DNA of 64,000 bases from Trichomonas vaginalis G3 (lineage: Eukaryota; Parabasalia; Trichomonadida; Trichomonadidae), in contig NC_067203.1 of NCBI RefSeq assembly GCF_026262505.1, positions 25,959,411 through 26,023,410 of the forward strand, read 5' to 3'. The translations under genes and the position numbers were made by a program. Shown here one piece after another: positions 50,553 to 60,916 of this stretch (position 1 is the first letter of the stretch; every line of letters begins with the position of its first letter). The notes under the pieces are model-generated. The model searched no databases. It was not told where the DNA came from and was given only the letters and a program-made list of their open reading frames with translations.

Positions 50553-52072
50553 ATGGATAACACAGATTTAAAAAATTTAATTGCTGATTTAGTACTTAAT
50601 CAAAAATTTCTTAGTTATTATGAATTAAAATCATATCTCCAAAAATATAATAATAATATAACGGGTGATGATATGGAATATTATTATCCATATTATAAAA
50701 ATGAAATTTTGAAATATCATAATAAAATAATTTCTGAAATTAAAGACAAAATTAAAAATAATGAATATTCAAAGGGAAAAACTAAATCGCAACTTAAACA
50801 GTTGAAAGATTTCAAAAATAAAGTATTAACAGAAGAAGATATTGATGAATTATATAAATTATATAATCCTGAGCCGCAAAAACCAAAGGAACAAAAACAA
50901 AAGGTGCAAAACACCCAGGTCCTTCAGACCATAAATGAAGCACAAGCTTTAATTTATGATTCATTAGTTAAACCATATTCAGCCCGACTTTTAAATGAAG
51001 ATCAACTTTTGGAATTCATCCTTCAACATAAACTCGAAGCGGGAAAGTATATCAAACCTTTATATACAGCATATTTAAAACAAATGAATAGAATACATCC
51101 AGAATTAATGAAGGAAGGAATGAAATCCAAAATCAAAGCAGATAAAATTAAACCACTTGCAACACCAAAACCTCCAACGACAGTACCTCCTCCTTCAGTT
51201 AATCCTTCATCATTCACTCTATTATATCCATTTCAAACATTAAAGAAGCAAAAAGATTTTAAAAAGGATTTCAAGATATTAAATAAACCAATTGACCCAA
51301 AAATTCAACCGTTAAAGGAAAAATTTAGTCGACCTTCATTTGCACCATATCCATATTCATACGAAATCGATCATCTGGAATATTCAAAAGGAAACGTTAC
51401 TTATTTATTTGCCATTAACATTAACACTAGATATTTATATTGCATTCCGGTGAAAGGGAAAACAGAACAGGAAACAAGAAGAGCTATTCAATACTTACTA
51501 GATCATGAAAGAGTAGTAGATAATATCAGGGGTGATGGTGATAAAGGATTTCAGGCAGCTATGACTCATTATTTCCCACAATTAATTTTTTCTTTTCATC
51601 CTCTCCATATACGTTTCATAATAAAATAGTTGATGCGGTAATGAGAACTCTTAGAGATGCGTTAGGGGTTAACGGTCAGATATACTGGGATGGAAATCAT
51701 GACTCCATCATACAGCAGTTAGTATATTATTATAATAATACATGGCATAGAACAATAAACATGAAACCGGTGGAAATGAAAAATGATATTTCAAAAGAAT
51801 GGGAATATATTAGAAAGCAAATGGAAAAGTTAAATGATGTTAAACGTGAACAAATTAATTCGGGGCTCATGAATTTTAAACAAGGAAATAAAGTTTTGAT
51901 TCATCTCGATTATGGAAAAACTGATAAATCAATGACAAAAAGAAGACGAAGATTTGACACAATAGCTGAATTTGTTAGATATATTAACGGTAATGCATTA
52001 GTTGAGGTTAACAATAAATTAATAGAAATTCCGATTTATTTTATTACTCCATTATATTTAAATAATATTTAA
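50553..52072 (+). pseudogene. Retroviral-type integrase, copy 2
   Basis: The region keeps a long N-terminal part not seen in copy 1: a helical lead (MDNTDLKNLIADLVLNQ), a Lys-rich linker, and a proline-rich stretch (TPKPPTTVPPPSVNP). The DDE core (YEIDHLEYSKGN; GDGDKGFQAA) and basic tail (MTKRRRRFDTIAEF) follow. The gene is broken. It starts after TTATTTTTATATAA, the standard element leader. Confidence 0.8.
50903..50930 (+). repeat. Double-hairpin cassette in the integrase gene
   Basis: GGTG-CAAAA-CACC (50903-50915), spacer CA, GGTC-CTTCA-GACC (50918-50930). The second half and spacer are identical to the cassette in the fibre gene, although the genes are unrelated and 6 kb apart. Confidence 0.7.
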
Positions 52073-52091
52073 TTTTTTTATTTCGTAAGAA

Positions 52092-52379
52092 ATGAGTGAC
52101 AACGAAGCATCCAAGAGTCCTGATTCAATTAAGATTCAGAGTCCAGACAATGAATATAAAAAGAAACTAAACAGAATTAAATCAAAAATATGCTATTACA
52201 AAAAGAAGTCGCAATGCGGTGGGGTTGAAAACGATAAAGAAATAATCGAAAAATTAGAAACTTATCGTTCAATCATTAAACTGAGTGAAGCAAAAATAAA
52301 AGAATTTAATAGAATAAATAAATTGATTGGAAGAGATGAATTTAATAAAGATGAATTTTTAAACTCTATCCAAATTTAA
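52092..52379 (+). CDS. Small charged Polinton protein, 95 residues, copy 2
   Basis: Homologue of 24824-25087, with eight extra residues near the N-terminus (a short duplicated SPDSIKIQSPDN stretch). Same lysine-rich helical body. It contains the stem-loop CGC-AAT-GCG at 52211-52219. It overlaps the convergent 54-residue gene by 4 bp. Confidence 0.55.
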   Translation: MSDNEASKSPDSIKIQSPDNEYKKKLNRIKSKICYYKKKSQCGGVENDKEIIEKLETYRSIIKLSEAKIKEFNRINKLIGRDEFNKDEFLNSIQI

Positions 52380-52540
52380 TTTTTATTCCTCTTTGACAAC
52401 GTCTCTCTTTCCATCATTACTGCATAACCACATTTTCTCAGTTTTAGTGGTTTGTTATTTTTAACATGTTCTCGCATCATTTTTATCATTTCCTCCCTTG
52501 TTATGATTCGTGGTAAATTTTGAGCTTGTGGGGTATCCAT
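52376..52540 (-). CDS. 54-residue conserved Polinton protein, copy 2
   Basis: Begins MDTPQAQNLPRIITREE, same length and frame as 24663-24827. Changes relative to copy 1 fall mainly in the middle (MMREHVK for MPRELAK), while KPLKLRKCGYAVMMER is unchanged. Conservation of an open frame this short in both copies supports a real gene. Function unknown. Confidence 0.6.
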   Translation of the reverse strand: MDTPQAQNLPRIITREEMIKMMREHVKNNKPLKLRKCGYAVMMERETLSKRNKN

Positions 52541-52569
52541 TTATGATAAAAATAAAAATTTAAATTATG

Positions 52570-52945
52570 CCGTTCTAAAGTTTGTGACAACATGACATTT
52601 TGACAACAGTCCCGGAAATGATTTGTCATGACTTCATCGTAATGAGTGTAAATGACCCAAAAATAATGTTTTCATTAATGGTTTCAGGTCATTCAATAAT
52701 TAATTATTTTTGAATAACTGAAGGTGTCACTACGTCACCATGTGTCACTCGGTTAATTAACTTCTCTGAAAAAATGAGACAACATGACATTTTGACAACA
52801 CAGCAGGATTAAGGAGGAAGGCACTTATGAAGCATTTTTGAATAACTGAAGGTGTCACTACGTCACCATGTGTCACTCGGTTAATTAACTTCTCTGAAAA
52901 AATGAGACAACATGACATTTTGACAACACAGCAGGATTAATGCAA
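52570..52945 (-). repeat. Repeat array beside the helicase gene, copy 2 (128-bp unit)
   Basis: The motif TGAATAACTGAAGGTGTCAC recurs at 52711 and 52839 (128 bp apart). It is followed by GTCACTCGGTTAATTAACTT and GACAACATGACATTTTGACA, which also occurs just upstream. The unit is related to the 209-bp unit of copy 1 through GACAACATGACATTTTGACA and the ACTGAAGGTG words, but is otherwise different. Confidence 0.8.
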
Positions 52946-52965
52946 AAATAAATTCAAATCATACT

Positions 52966-55278
52966 TTATAAAGCTTCATTTACAGGTATTTCATCATCAG
53001 TAAATGAATCCTCATTATCGTTTGGTTCAACCTGTTTATATAATCCTTTCATTTCTTCTTTCAAAACATAACACCATGTTTGTTTACCATCTATTCTTCT
53101 CTGTTTCTTATCACATTTATCTTTAATGCTCATTTGAAAGTTTTTGTCTTTCATGTCTGATGGTTTGCAGAATAGAGCATTTTTACACGTCATACCTGCA
53201 CACAATTCATCATAATGTGTATTTATCCATACATCTAAAGGATTTGTTGATAATTCTATTAAATCTTGTTTGGCTTCAGTCATCGGTATGATTCGTACAT
53301 TAAATGATGAAAGGTCGTAATTGATAAAATATGTTAAAAGGTTATCATAAAATTCCTTTGTGCATGAATCCATTAAATTCTTGAAATAATCAAATTGACC
53401 CTTGAATTTACCATTAACTCTTAAAACTACGTATCTTCTGTCTCCAACTTCAATTTTGACAGGGTAGACGTTATTAGTTACGAAAATGAAATTGGCAACG
53501 TTCTGAGCAGTTCTTCTGGGTTGATTCTTTTCATTAATTCTAATCTCATTATCCGTAATAATTGATTTCAAAGCGTTGAAGTTTGCAAGTCTATCTTCAC
53601 CAACATTCTTGAGTTCATTAAGTACAAGAAACATTTTATTCTCAACTACTGAATTGAAATTACCCGTTAGCTCACCTATTTCAGTAATGTTTTTACATGA
53701 ATAACCAGCGAGGAGTTCAGAAATAATGTCTGTAAATCTGTTTTTACCTGTTCCCTGAAGTCCTTTCAAAATAATTGCTGTTTCATTCTTGATTCCAGGA
53801 TGTTGAATCATTGATGCAATCCAGCCGAGAAGGTATTTATACACTTCATCGTTATTATCACAAATGGCTTCTTTAATGAAATTCATAAACATCTCAATTT
53901 TTGAGTAATCTACTTTTTCAAGAACGTTGTATTTATAACCCTGAAACGTTGAGAAAACATCTGGGGAATCAGATTTAAAGCAAACACCCTTAACGGTTAA
54001 TGAGGATAATTGATTTAATAGTACGTCCCATGCTGTTATTGTTTTACCTTCTTCTTTAAATAATTTAATCATTTTGAGTGACTCTTTCATGTTTGACTGA
54101 AGAACGAATGATATTTGATTCATTTTGTCGTGTATGTTGTAATCTTTCTGAATGAAGTATTTGTTTCCACAATCTACAAAACGGATTACACGTGATAAAT
54201 CCTCAATTACTTCAGAACTGTTTTTATACTGATGATTTTCAGCCTTGCGTCTAATATCTGTTATCAAAAACGAGTCATCAAGTTTTATATCAAATGTTAT
54301 TTTTGGCTTACGTAATAAAGGTAAAACATATTCATCATAATATTCCTTTTGATAAAGTTTTAGAATCTTCACTAAAACAAACGGAGAAGTCATTAAATGT
54401 GCATATCTACTACGTGCTTTTTCAAAATTACTTTTTGCATTTTCAGTTAAGCTGCAGAAGTTATAAACGTTATCGTATGCTTCATTAATTAAATGATTAG
54501 GTAACGAATTAATAGCTTGAAACAGTGTGAATAATGTAACTTCTTTTTCCAAATTCATGTTTCCACCGTCATTATGTACTTCAAAATCACTAATGCCATC
54601 AACTATGCTCTGGGCAAGTTTATCGTCAATGTTTTCATCTTTGTTTTCATTCATAATAGTCTTTATTTCTTCGTTCTTCTGTTCAACTCTTACCTTAATA
54701 TTCAAATCATTTAATATATCATTCACTGTTCTAGTTAATGTTGAATCGTAACTTCCACGAATGAATGAGTATGTATTGATTGGTTCTGTTGCATTCTTGC
54801 GAACTCTTGAATCAGCCATAACTACTAAAGAACGCTTTGAATCATCCATAGAAGTCATGATATCGATATCATAATCATTGCAGGAATAACATTTAATCAT
54901 TCTGTTCGAAACTGAATAGAAGAAATTAGTGTTACAATAAATGTGAAGACCTCCTGAAGCGGTTTTAACGATAACATCTTTATCCGAAAGTTTTGATAGA
55001 ATGTCTTTTCTAACTGTTTCTTTAAGTTCATCATTGTACGATTTATTGATATCAACATCTATAATCGTTAAATTTGAAATTTTATTTACTAATAAAGCCA
55101 TACCAGTTTTCCTTCCTCTTCCTCCATCATGTTTGAGGTAATTATGTAAATCAATCTTGTTTTCACCAATTCTTTCGTTGAGGGTTTTAGTTTCTGCCAC
55201 AACTAATTCCTCAGCTAATGAATCAATAACTTTTTCATCAGAAACGATATAGTTGCTGTTGTTGTTTGTTGCTGTCAT
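52966..55278 (-). CDS. Primase-helicase, copy 2
   Basis: A 770-residue unbroken homologue of 20850-23183, differing at about 16 positions plus the length of the N-terminal EEL-type repeat. All primase motifs (IIDVDIN, ASGGLHIYC) and helicase motifs (GLQGTGKN, MFLVLNELK, FIFVTNN) are intact. It is the best preserved gene shared by the two copies. Like copy 1 it lies between inverted repeat arrays. Confidence 0.85.
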   Translation of the reverse strand: MTATNNNSNYIVSDEKVIDSLAEELVVAETKTLNERIGENKIDLHNYLKHDGGRGRKTGMALLVNKISNLTIIDVDINKSYNDELKETVRKDILSKLSDKDVIVKTASGGLHIYCNTNFFYSVSNRMIKCYSCNDYDIDIMTSMDDSKRSLVVMADSRVRKNATEPINTYSFIRGSYDSTLTRTVNDILNDLNIKVRVEQKNEEIKTIMNENKDENIDDKLAQSIVDGISDFEVHNDGGNMNLEKEVTLFTLFQAINSLPNHLINEAYDNVYNFCSLTENAKSNFEKARSRYAHLMTSPFVLVKILKLYQKEYYDEYVLPLLRKPKITFDIKLDDSFLITDIRRKAENHQYKNSSEVIEDLSRVIRFVDCGNKYFIQKDYNIHDKMNQISFVLQSNMKESLKMIKLFKEEGKTITAWDVLLNQLSSLTVKGVCFKSDSPDVFSTFQGYKYNVLEKVDYSKIEMFMNFIKEAICDNNDEVYKYLLGWIASMIQHPGIKNETAIILKGLQGTGKNRFTDIISELLAGYSCKNITEIGELTGNFNSVVENKMFLVLNELKNVGEDRLANFNALKSIITDNEIRINEKNQPRRTAQNVANFIFVTNNVYPVKIEVGDRRYVVLRVNGKFKGQFDYFKNLMDSCTKEFYDNLLTYFINYDLSSFNVRIIPMTEAKQDLIELSTNPLDVWINTHYDELCAGMTCKNALFCKPSDMKDKNFQMSIKDKCDKKQRRIDGKQTWCYVLKEEMKGLYKQVEPNDNEDSFTDDEIPVNEAL

Positions 55279-55334
55279 TTATATAGGAATAAAAAAATAA
55301 AAATAATTTTAAAACTAACTTTATTTTTGGGCTG

Positions 55335-55650
55335 CATCATATTTCCAGTGATGTTGTCAAAATGTCATGTTGTCTCATTTTTTCAGAGAAGTTAATTAAC
55401 CGAGTGACACATGGTGACGTAGTGACACCTTCAGTTCTTCAAAAATAATTAATTATTGAATAACCTTAAACCATTAACGTAAACATTAACAATAACACAT
55501 ATTTCCAGTGATGTTGTCAAAATGTCATGTTGTCTCATTTTTTCAGAGAAGTTAATTAACCGAGTGACACTGAGTGACGTAGTGACACCTTCAGTTCTTC
55601 AAAAATAATTAATTATTGAATAACCTTAAACCATTAACGATAAAATATAT
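55335..55650 (+). repeat. Repeat array on the other side of the helicase gene, copy 2 (160-bp unit)
   Basis: Two tandem units starting ATATTTCCAGTGATGTTGTC at 55339 and 55499 (160 bp apart), in inverse orientation to the array at 52570-52945. The units share TGTCAAAATGTCATGTTGTC and the palindromic word GTTAATTAAC with that array. From 55650 to the fibre stop I see only a single hairpin (GACC-TTTG-GGTC, around 55717-55728). Confidence 0.8.
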
Positions 55651-55746
55651 TTCTGCAGTTCATCCATTACTTCATTACCTAATTAATTACAAACATAAAA
55701 TATATTTAGTTCATTCGGTAAGCCCAGACCTTTGGGTCAAGCACAT

Positions 55747-57114
55747 TCATTGAACTCTATACCATGCGTAAACTGTCATGTAAGGTGGCATGTATTCTTT
55801 ACTTTGTCCCGTTGTTTGCGTATATCCTGAAACGCGATGTGTATGGTTTCCTCCTCCCTCAGTGTTACTCCAGTAACAATTTATAGCAAACTTAACGTTG
55901 TCTTTAACATCATATCCTTTACCTTTTGTCATTGCTGACCAATCCCAATATCTATGCTTATGCCAACCTGCTTGAGATGTACTTAAATCTATGTAGTGAC
56001 TATGTGCAGGTAAATTTTCACCTGAAATCGTTTTACTTCCACCTGTTTCCTTTGAAGAGTTTGCACAATACAAAAACCTGTCGACTATTTGAGTCCAAGT
56101 TCCAAAACCCAGAACTGTTTCTGGTCTGGTAGAGTTCATTGACGTATAAATAGAGCCTATAGGATATAATGTTTGAAGTATTTCTGTCTTTAATGTTTGA
56201 AGCTCTGTTTTGTCTGCTTTCTTGTCATATAAATCTTGAGCAGTGAATTTAATATTATGTTCATCCTTCATGACATAAACATCTTTACATCTAATGTTTC
56301 TCATCGTCGTTATGTCGTCATCCGATGTTAAACCTTGTGGAAAGTTAGGAGGTTTACAATATAATGCATCCCCACCAGTTTCTTCAACCGTTCCTTCAAT
56401 ACTTTCTATAGCAACAGTTGTAAAACTTGTATGTGTATGAGTCTTATTTGCTTTCTTATTTAACTCATCGTTAACATATTCCTTATCCGCTTTAAGGTCT
56501 AAACATCCTGAAACCCATCCTGTATCAGCTTTAGTTTTTAAAATCTTCGATGTCCATTCATGATACCATTCAACCCTTTCTATAATTTCATTATCTTTTT
56601 CATCAACATATTCCTTATCTGCTTTCTTCTCTAACGCACTAGCCACACAATCCTTATCTGCCTTCTTCTCTAACTCATCGTTAACATATTCCTTATCTGC
56701 CTTCTTATTTAACTCACTATCCACATATTCCTTATCCACCTTCTTCATTATGTCATTTAGGAAACCTTTTATGAATTCCTCATTTAAATTAAATCTTCCA
56801 ATCTTCAAAACTTTAGGAAATGCATTTAATGCGTAATATCTCTGTTCTTCTGGTGGAATTGATGTTATATCATCTGTTATACCTTTAATTTTAGAATTCA
56901 TAAATAAAATTTCTTTTATATTTGATATCACTGCACCACCTTTGCAAACGAATTCGAAATGGTCATTTTTCAATACTATCTCCAAATCTCCATATTTCAA
57001 CCTTTGCGTTTGTTCTGCCGTCTTTGAATTATATGCATATATGGCGTATGTAATGGTCTGAAGGACCTGGGCGCTTTGCGCCTTAAGTTGTTGTGGTTGC
57101 TGTTGTTTAATCAT
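55747..57114 (-). CDS. Fibre protein, short-shaft form, copy 2
   Basis: A 455-residue protein. The N-terminal 125 residues and the last 140 (PIGSIYTSMNSTRPETVLGF, NLPAHSH, MPPYMTVYAWYRVQ) closely match copy 1. The middle differs completely: instead of the Tyr-rich module it has THTHTSFTTVAIESIEG, DALYCKPPNFPQGLTSDDDI and a second short KADKTEL coiled-coil turn. The THTHTSF start and the short strands resemble phage-type fibre beta segments. The frame is unbroken, so both versions look like functional designs. Confidence 0.75.
   Translation of the reverse strand: MIKQQQPQQLKAQSAQVLQTITYAIYAYNSKTAEQTQRLKYGDLEIVLKNDHFEFVCKGGAVISNIKEILFMNSKIKGITDDITSIPPEEQRYYALNAFPKVLKIGRFNLNEEFIKGFLNDIMKKVDKEYVDSELNKKADKEYVNDELEKKADKDCVASALEKKADKEYVDEKDNEIIERVEWYHEWTSKILKTKADTGWVSGCLDLKADKEYVNDELNKKANKTHTHTSFTTVAIESIEGTVEETGGDALYCKPPNFPQGLTSDDDITTMRNIRCKDVYVMKDEHNIKFTAQDLYDKKADKTELQTLKTEILQTLYPIGSIYTSMNSTRPETVLGFGTWTQIVDRFLYCANSSKETGGSKTISGENLPAHSHYIDLSTSQAGWHKHRYWDWSAMTKGKGYDVKDNVKFAINCYWSNTEGGGNHTHRVSGYTQTTGQSKEYMPPYMTVYAWYRVQ
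57055..57082 (-). repeat. Double-hairpin cassette in fibre gene, copy 2
   Basis: On the gene strand: GGCGC-AAA-GCGCC, spacer CA, GGTC-CTTCA-GACC. Both stems are perfect here, whereas the first stem is degenerate in copy 1. Confidence 0.7.
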
Positions 57115-57138
57115 TTATTATGATTTAAAAATAAATAT

Positions 57139-57849
57139 TTAATCCGTTATCTCATCAGCTATTTTTTCTATTTGAAATTGCCATAATATTTCATTCATAA
57201 ATTCTAAATCACAATCAAATAGGTCAGTTATTCTAAATTTAATTTTTGATAAATCTTTTGAATGAAGAATAAATGAATTCCCGGATAATTGAAATGGATA
57301 TGATAAAGAAAATGTGTTTAAGTTGATGGATAAAATGTTTTGTATTGATGGGTAAGAGTTAGGGTCTAATGTTTGATGTGAAAATCTCATTGGGGTATTA
57401 ACTTTATCACATTTGATTAAAATGAAATTGGAACCAGTGTCAGAATACAAAACATCCCCAACATCTTTTTCAAAATTTAATATCCCCAACAATGAACGAA
57501 GATGAGGAGTACAAAATTTAATTTTCAGCGGGAATTTAATAAGGTTATTTATTTCATCAAGTTCAAAAAGTTTATCAGGTTTTGATTTAAAATTTTCTTC
57601 ATACCATACGATAAATGATTCATTTAAATAACTTAAAATCATGTTAATATCCCATTTCGCTATCACATTATTTATATACATATCATACGTTTTTTCATGG
57701 TCATCTTTAATAAATGATATATAATCTGAAGGGTTTAAAAGAATGGGATTAAATTTACCACTCACAGAAACGAGAGTAACATTATAAATTCCGCTAACTG
57801 TTAAATTTAATTCACAGTTATTATTCGAAATAATATTGATAATTGACAT
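57139..57849 (-). CDS. Beta-rich Polinton protein, 236 residues, copy 2
   Basis: Same length as 17547-18257 with only a handful of substitutions. Unbroken. It again shares a 19-bp start-to-start gap with the divergent small beta-rich gene. Confidence 0.55.
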   Translation of the reverse strand: MSIINIISNNNCELNLTVSGIYNVTLVSVSGKFNPILLNPSDYISFIKDDHEKTYDMYINNVIAKWDINMILSYLNESFIVWYEENFKSKPDKLFELDEINNLIKFPLKIKFCTPHLRSLLGILNFEKDVGDVLYSDTGSNFILIKCDKVNTPMRFSHQTLDPNSYPSIQNILSINLNTFSLSYPFQLSGNSFILHSKDLSKIKFRITDLFDCDLEFMNEILWQFQIEKIADEITD

Positions 57850-57868
57850 TTTTATTACGATTAAAAAT

Positions 57869-58348
57869 ATGGTAAAGCGTTATTTTCCAGTGATAAATAA
57901 AACTAGAATAAGATTACCTCAAGAATTCATAAATTCAACGAATAAGAAATTCATTCATGTTATAAATTTTAGTGTTTTCAGAAAATATGAGTCGATGTCA
58001 TATTCATCATCGGGTTATATTTCACTTCATTCAAATTTAGTTCAATCAAATCCATATAATGACCATTTCATAAGATTTTCAGATGGTATTAAAAATGTAA
58101 TTGATAGATTAAAATATGAACAGATTGACAATATCGAATTTTTGGAATTTTGGTTTAAATATCCCGATGGAAAAAAGATTGAAGTTAAAGATAAAGCTGA
58201 TACTATAACAAAAACAATTACAATGACCGATCCAGATAGTGTGGAACAAAAAGAAATAAAACAAACGATAGAAACTGGTGAAAGGTCAATTATTATTGAT
58301 TATGATTCAAAGGATTATTATTCAATAATGTTAATGCTTGAATATTAA
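57869..58348 (+). CDS. Small beta-rich Polinton protein, 159 residues, copy 2
   Basis: Counterpart of 17048-17527, two substitutions seen by eye (SSSG for SSTG, SVEQ for SGEQ). Start at MVKRYFPVINKT for the same reason: T-rich leader and no overlap with the divergent gene. It overlaps the next, convergent region by 4 bp. Confidence 0.55.
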   Translation: MVKRYFPVINKTRIRLPQEFINSTNKKFIHVINFSVFRKYESMSYSSSGYISLHSNLVQSNPYNDHFIRFSDGIKNVIDRLKYEQIDNIEFLEFWFKYPDGKKIEVKDKADTITKTITMTDPDSVEQKEIKQTIETGERSIIIDYDSKDYYSIMLMLEY

Positions 58349-59042
58349 ATGGCCTTAACAAAGAATTTTTCAAGTGATATTTTATATTCATCAACTATTT
58401 TATTGTATATGTTATTATATGTTAAATGAAGTTCAGTTGTTGTTCCGTTCTTTGATATCTTAATTGTGCTAATATCCTTTATAGGATTTATTTTTGCAAC
58501 TGTTCCGCAGCATGAAACCTCATCATCTATGAAAAATTGAATCTTAACGTCTGAATCTTGAACATCACAAAGAATGGCGATAATGTGAATTAATGATTCA
58601 TAAGGTAAAATAATTAAACCGGATTGGTCAATTAAATTTATTATTGAATCATAATTATTAATTATTATATCACGGTAAATTTTCATTAATTCAGAATTAA
58701 TGTCTACTTTATATGGCGCATTGCGACTGGAATCGTAGATTCCTGGGTTCTCGATGTTTGATGAAAGAGGTGGGGGTATGTTGGATAAGTGGGAATTTCA
58801 ACAGGTTCTTTACCAGGTTCAGATAAAATGATTGGGTCTCCATCTTCTTTATTTTGCTCCCCCTTCTTTTTCGGTAAGTCACGAGTTAATAAATTTGGTT
58901 GAGTTGCTGACCTTGTTAATTCGGGGCTAACATTAACTTTAACATTTTGAATAATTCGTGATTTATCATCATTTACGTTATAACCAACCGTAATCTCTGC
59001 TTTTGCGTTAGTGTTCTTTTGACTAGTGAAACGTCTTCTCAT
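58345..59042 (-). pseudogene. Proline-rich Polinton protein region, copy 2
   Basis: Counterpart of 16384-17051, with the same Arg-rich start, acidic proline-rich middle and MKIYRDII domain. It carries a 30-nt double-hairpin insertion (58716-58745). The region is broken in this copy. Confidence 0.5.
58716..58745. repeat. Double-hairpin cassette, insertion specific to copy 2
   Basis: Exactly 30 nt are present here and absent from the matching position of copy 1. The flanks TATATG and GGTTCTCG are contiguous there. The insert holds CGC-ATT-GCG and, three nt further, GGAATC-GTA-GATTCC. This is a clear filled/empty-site pair. Confidence 0.8.
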
Positions 59043-59125
59043 TTATAATTGAATAAAAAAAGAAAAATATATTTAAAGTTTTAGTTAGTTGTTACGGTAA
59101 TATCCCAAGGTTCATCATTGTTTGC

Positions 59126-60025
59126 TTATACTTTCTTTGTAACTGCACCAATTATGTTATTGATATTGCTTTGAGTCTCTTCCAGTCTTATTTTATCATT
59201 TACAATATCTTTAATCATTTCATTACATGCATTCTTAAAACCATCTGATTTTTCTAATTTACGTCTATCACTTTCTTTAATTAAATCAAAGTTATAACCT
59301 TGTTGAGAATAAAGTGGTTTCTTTATCAATTCCTTGAACGCTTCTGAAAGTGAAGATGAAGAAATTCTTGCCACTTGAATTGGTTTAAATTCTGCTTTCA
59401 TTGCTTCTTTCTGTTCATTGAACACTGGATCGAATAAAGCAACTTTAAAGAATTTCTTAGCTGGAATTTCAGGTCTCAAATTTGCATATTGACCATCAAA
59501 CTGATTAACATATTGTGGTAATCCATCCGGTCCCTCTTCAATAGCATTTAATTCTTCATTGAAATAAGAATATGGATTATGACGGTATGAATTAATTGGA
59601 CCATGTTCACCTTCTCCAATGTATTGTTTAACAGCTTTTCCATTTTCATCAAATTGCATAGGATAACGTTCATTATATGCTTTACGTTTAGGATAATCCG
59701 TCATTGTTAATTTATACCCATTTATGACTTTAATATTACCTTGACCATCAGTAACGAAAACTTCATTTATACCATCAGGTTTTCCATTTGGACCCGTAAT
59801 GTCTGCTTCGTGTGCTTCCCAATTTGGTCCATGACGTTTGGCATATGCTTGAGCTTCTGGTAATGTTAAAACGTTTCTCATTTGTTTAACATCTTTTTGA
59901 AGACCAGCAACAATATGAACTAATTCTTTCATTCCATCAGGAACTTTCATAGTTCTATTATATGCACCCTTTTTGTTTGTCCCTTGTTTTAATGGAACCT
60001 GTAGAAGATTTGCTATTTCTGTCAT
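59126..60025 (-). CDS. Conserved Polinton protein, 299 residues, copy 2
   Basis: Same length as 15401-16300 and nearly identical (a few changes such as TMTDYPKR for SISDYPKR). Unbroken, which supports selection on this protein during recent activity of the family. Confidence 0.6.
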   Translation of the reverse strand: MTEIANLLQVPLKQGTNKKGAYNRTMKVPDGMKELVHIVAGLQKDVKQMRNVLTLPEAQAYAKRHGPNWEAHEADITGPNGKPDGINEVFVTDGQGNIKVINGYKLTMTDYPKRKAYNERYPMQFDENGKAVKQYIGEGEHGPINSYRHNPYSYFNEELNAIEEGPDGLPQYVNQFDGQYANLRPEIPAKKFFKVALFDPVFNEQKEAMKAEFKPIQVARISSSSLSEAFKELIKKPLYSQQGYNFDLIKESDRRKLEKSDGFKNACNEMIKDIVNDKIRLEETQSNINNIIGAVTKKV

Positions 60026-60065
60026 GTTTAATTATAAATAAAAAATAAAAATTAATTATAAAAAG

Positions 60066-60892
60066 TTAATCAAATTTAACACTTCCTTTATTTAAATCAA
60101 CTATTATTTTTCCATGTTCACCTAATTGCTGATATTGTGTGCAAAGTTCATTAATGCTCATTGGTAAATTCACTTGATAAAGCATAACGTTCAACTGTTG
60201 ACGACTAAAACCACTGAAAATGAAAAGGGTGGACAGGTTTGATTTAATGTTTGTGCTTAATGCTTTAAAGTATTGAACAGCCATAAAGAATGAACATTGA
60301 ATATGTCGACATTGAGTTAATAACTGATTAAAATATGATTTCTCATTAGTTATTAGTTTTGATTTCACGGCATCATCTAGAAAAATTAGTGAATGCAAAA
60401 ATTCTCTATCAAAATTTGAAATAGAAAGTGTTTCAAATAATTCATCCGTTGTTTATCAATAATTTTATCCTCTAATCCTTGCTTCTTGATTGTATTATAT
60501 AATTCTTTATACATTAAAAAGTTTTTTAAATAATCTTCTGCTTCTTCTTGTGATAAATAAATAATTGGAATTTTGATTAAATGCTTTAAAGATTCAAATG
60601 TATCATCTGAAGGTGAACCTGAACGGTTGATATAAATTAACACATGTGAATAGGGGGAAGTGTTAACAATAATGATAATTTGTTTTAATATCGTTAATGT
60701 TTTACCTTTATTTTGTTTACCAATTGCTGCAGTGATTGAATTTAAGTAACATTCAGAATATGGAATTTTCATTAATTTTTCCTTAGATAGAGCATTTCTA
60801 TTATCACTCAATGCTTTATTAATCATATCATCTATGTATGTATTATATACTCCTGCTAATTTTTCATAAGGGGTGGATGAATTTAAATCCAT
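60066..60892 (-). pseudogene. Packaging ATPase (A32-like), copy 2
   Basis: Walker A GKQNKGKT, the strand HVLIYINRSG, and Walker B LIFLDDA are all visible. The region is the same length as in copy 1. Broken in this copy. Confidence 0.75.
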
Positions 60893-60916
60893 TTAATCAA
60901 AAATAAATTTATAATT

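Noticed and set aside
55700-55735. Hairpin GACC-TTTG-GGTC after the copy 2 fibre gene as another double-hairpin cassette
   Set aside because: Only one convincing stem is present; the second would pair just two bases.
58716-58775. tRNA-like look of the hairpin followed by GGGTTCTCGA
   Set aside because: No acceptor stem or D arm can be formed, and the flanking part is coding sequence shared with copy 1.
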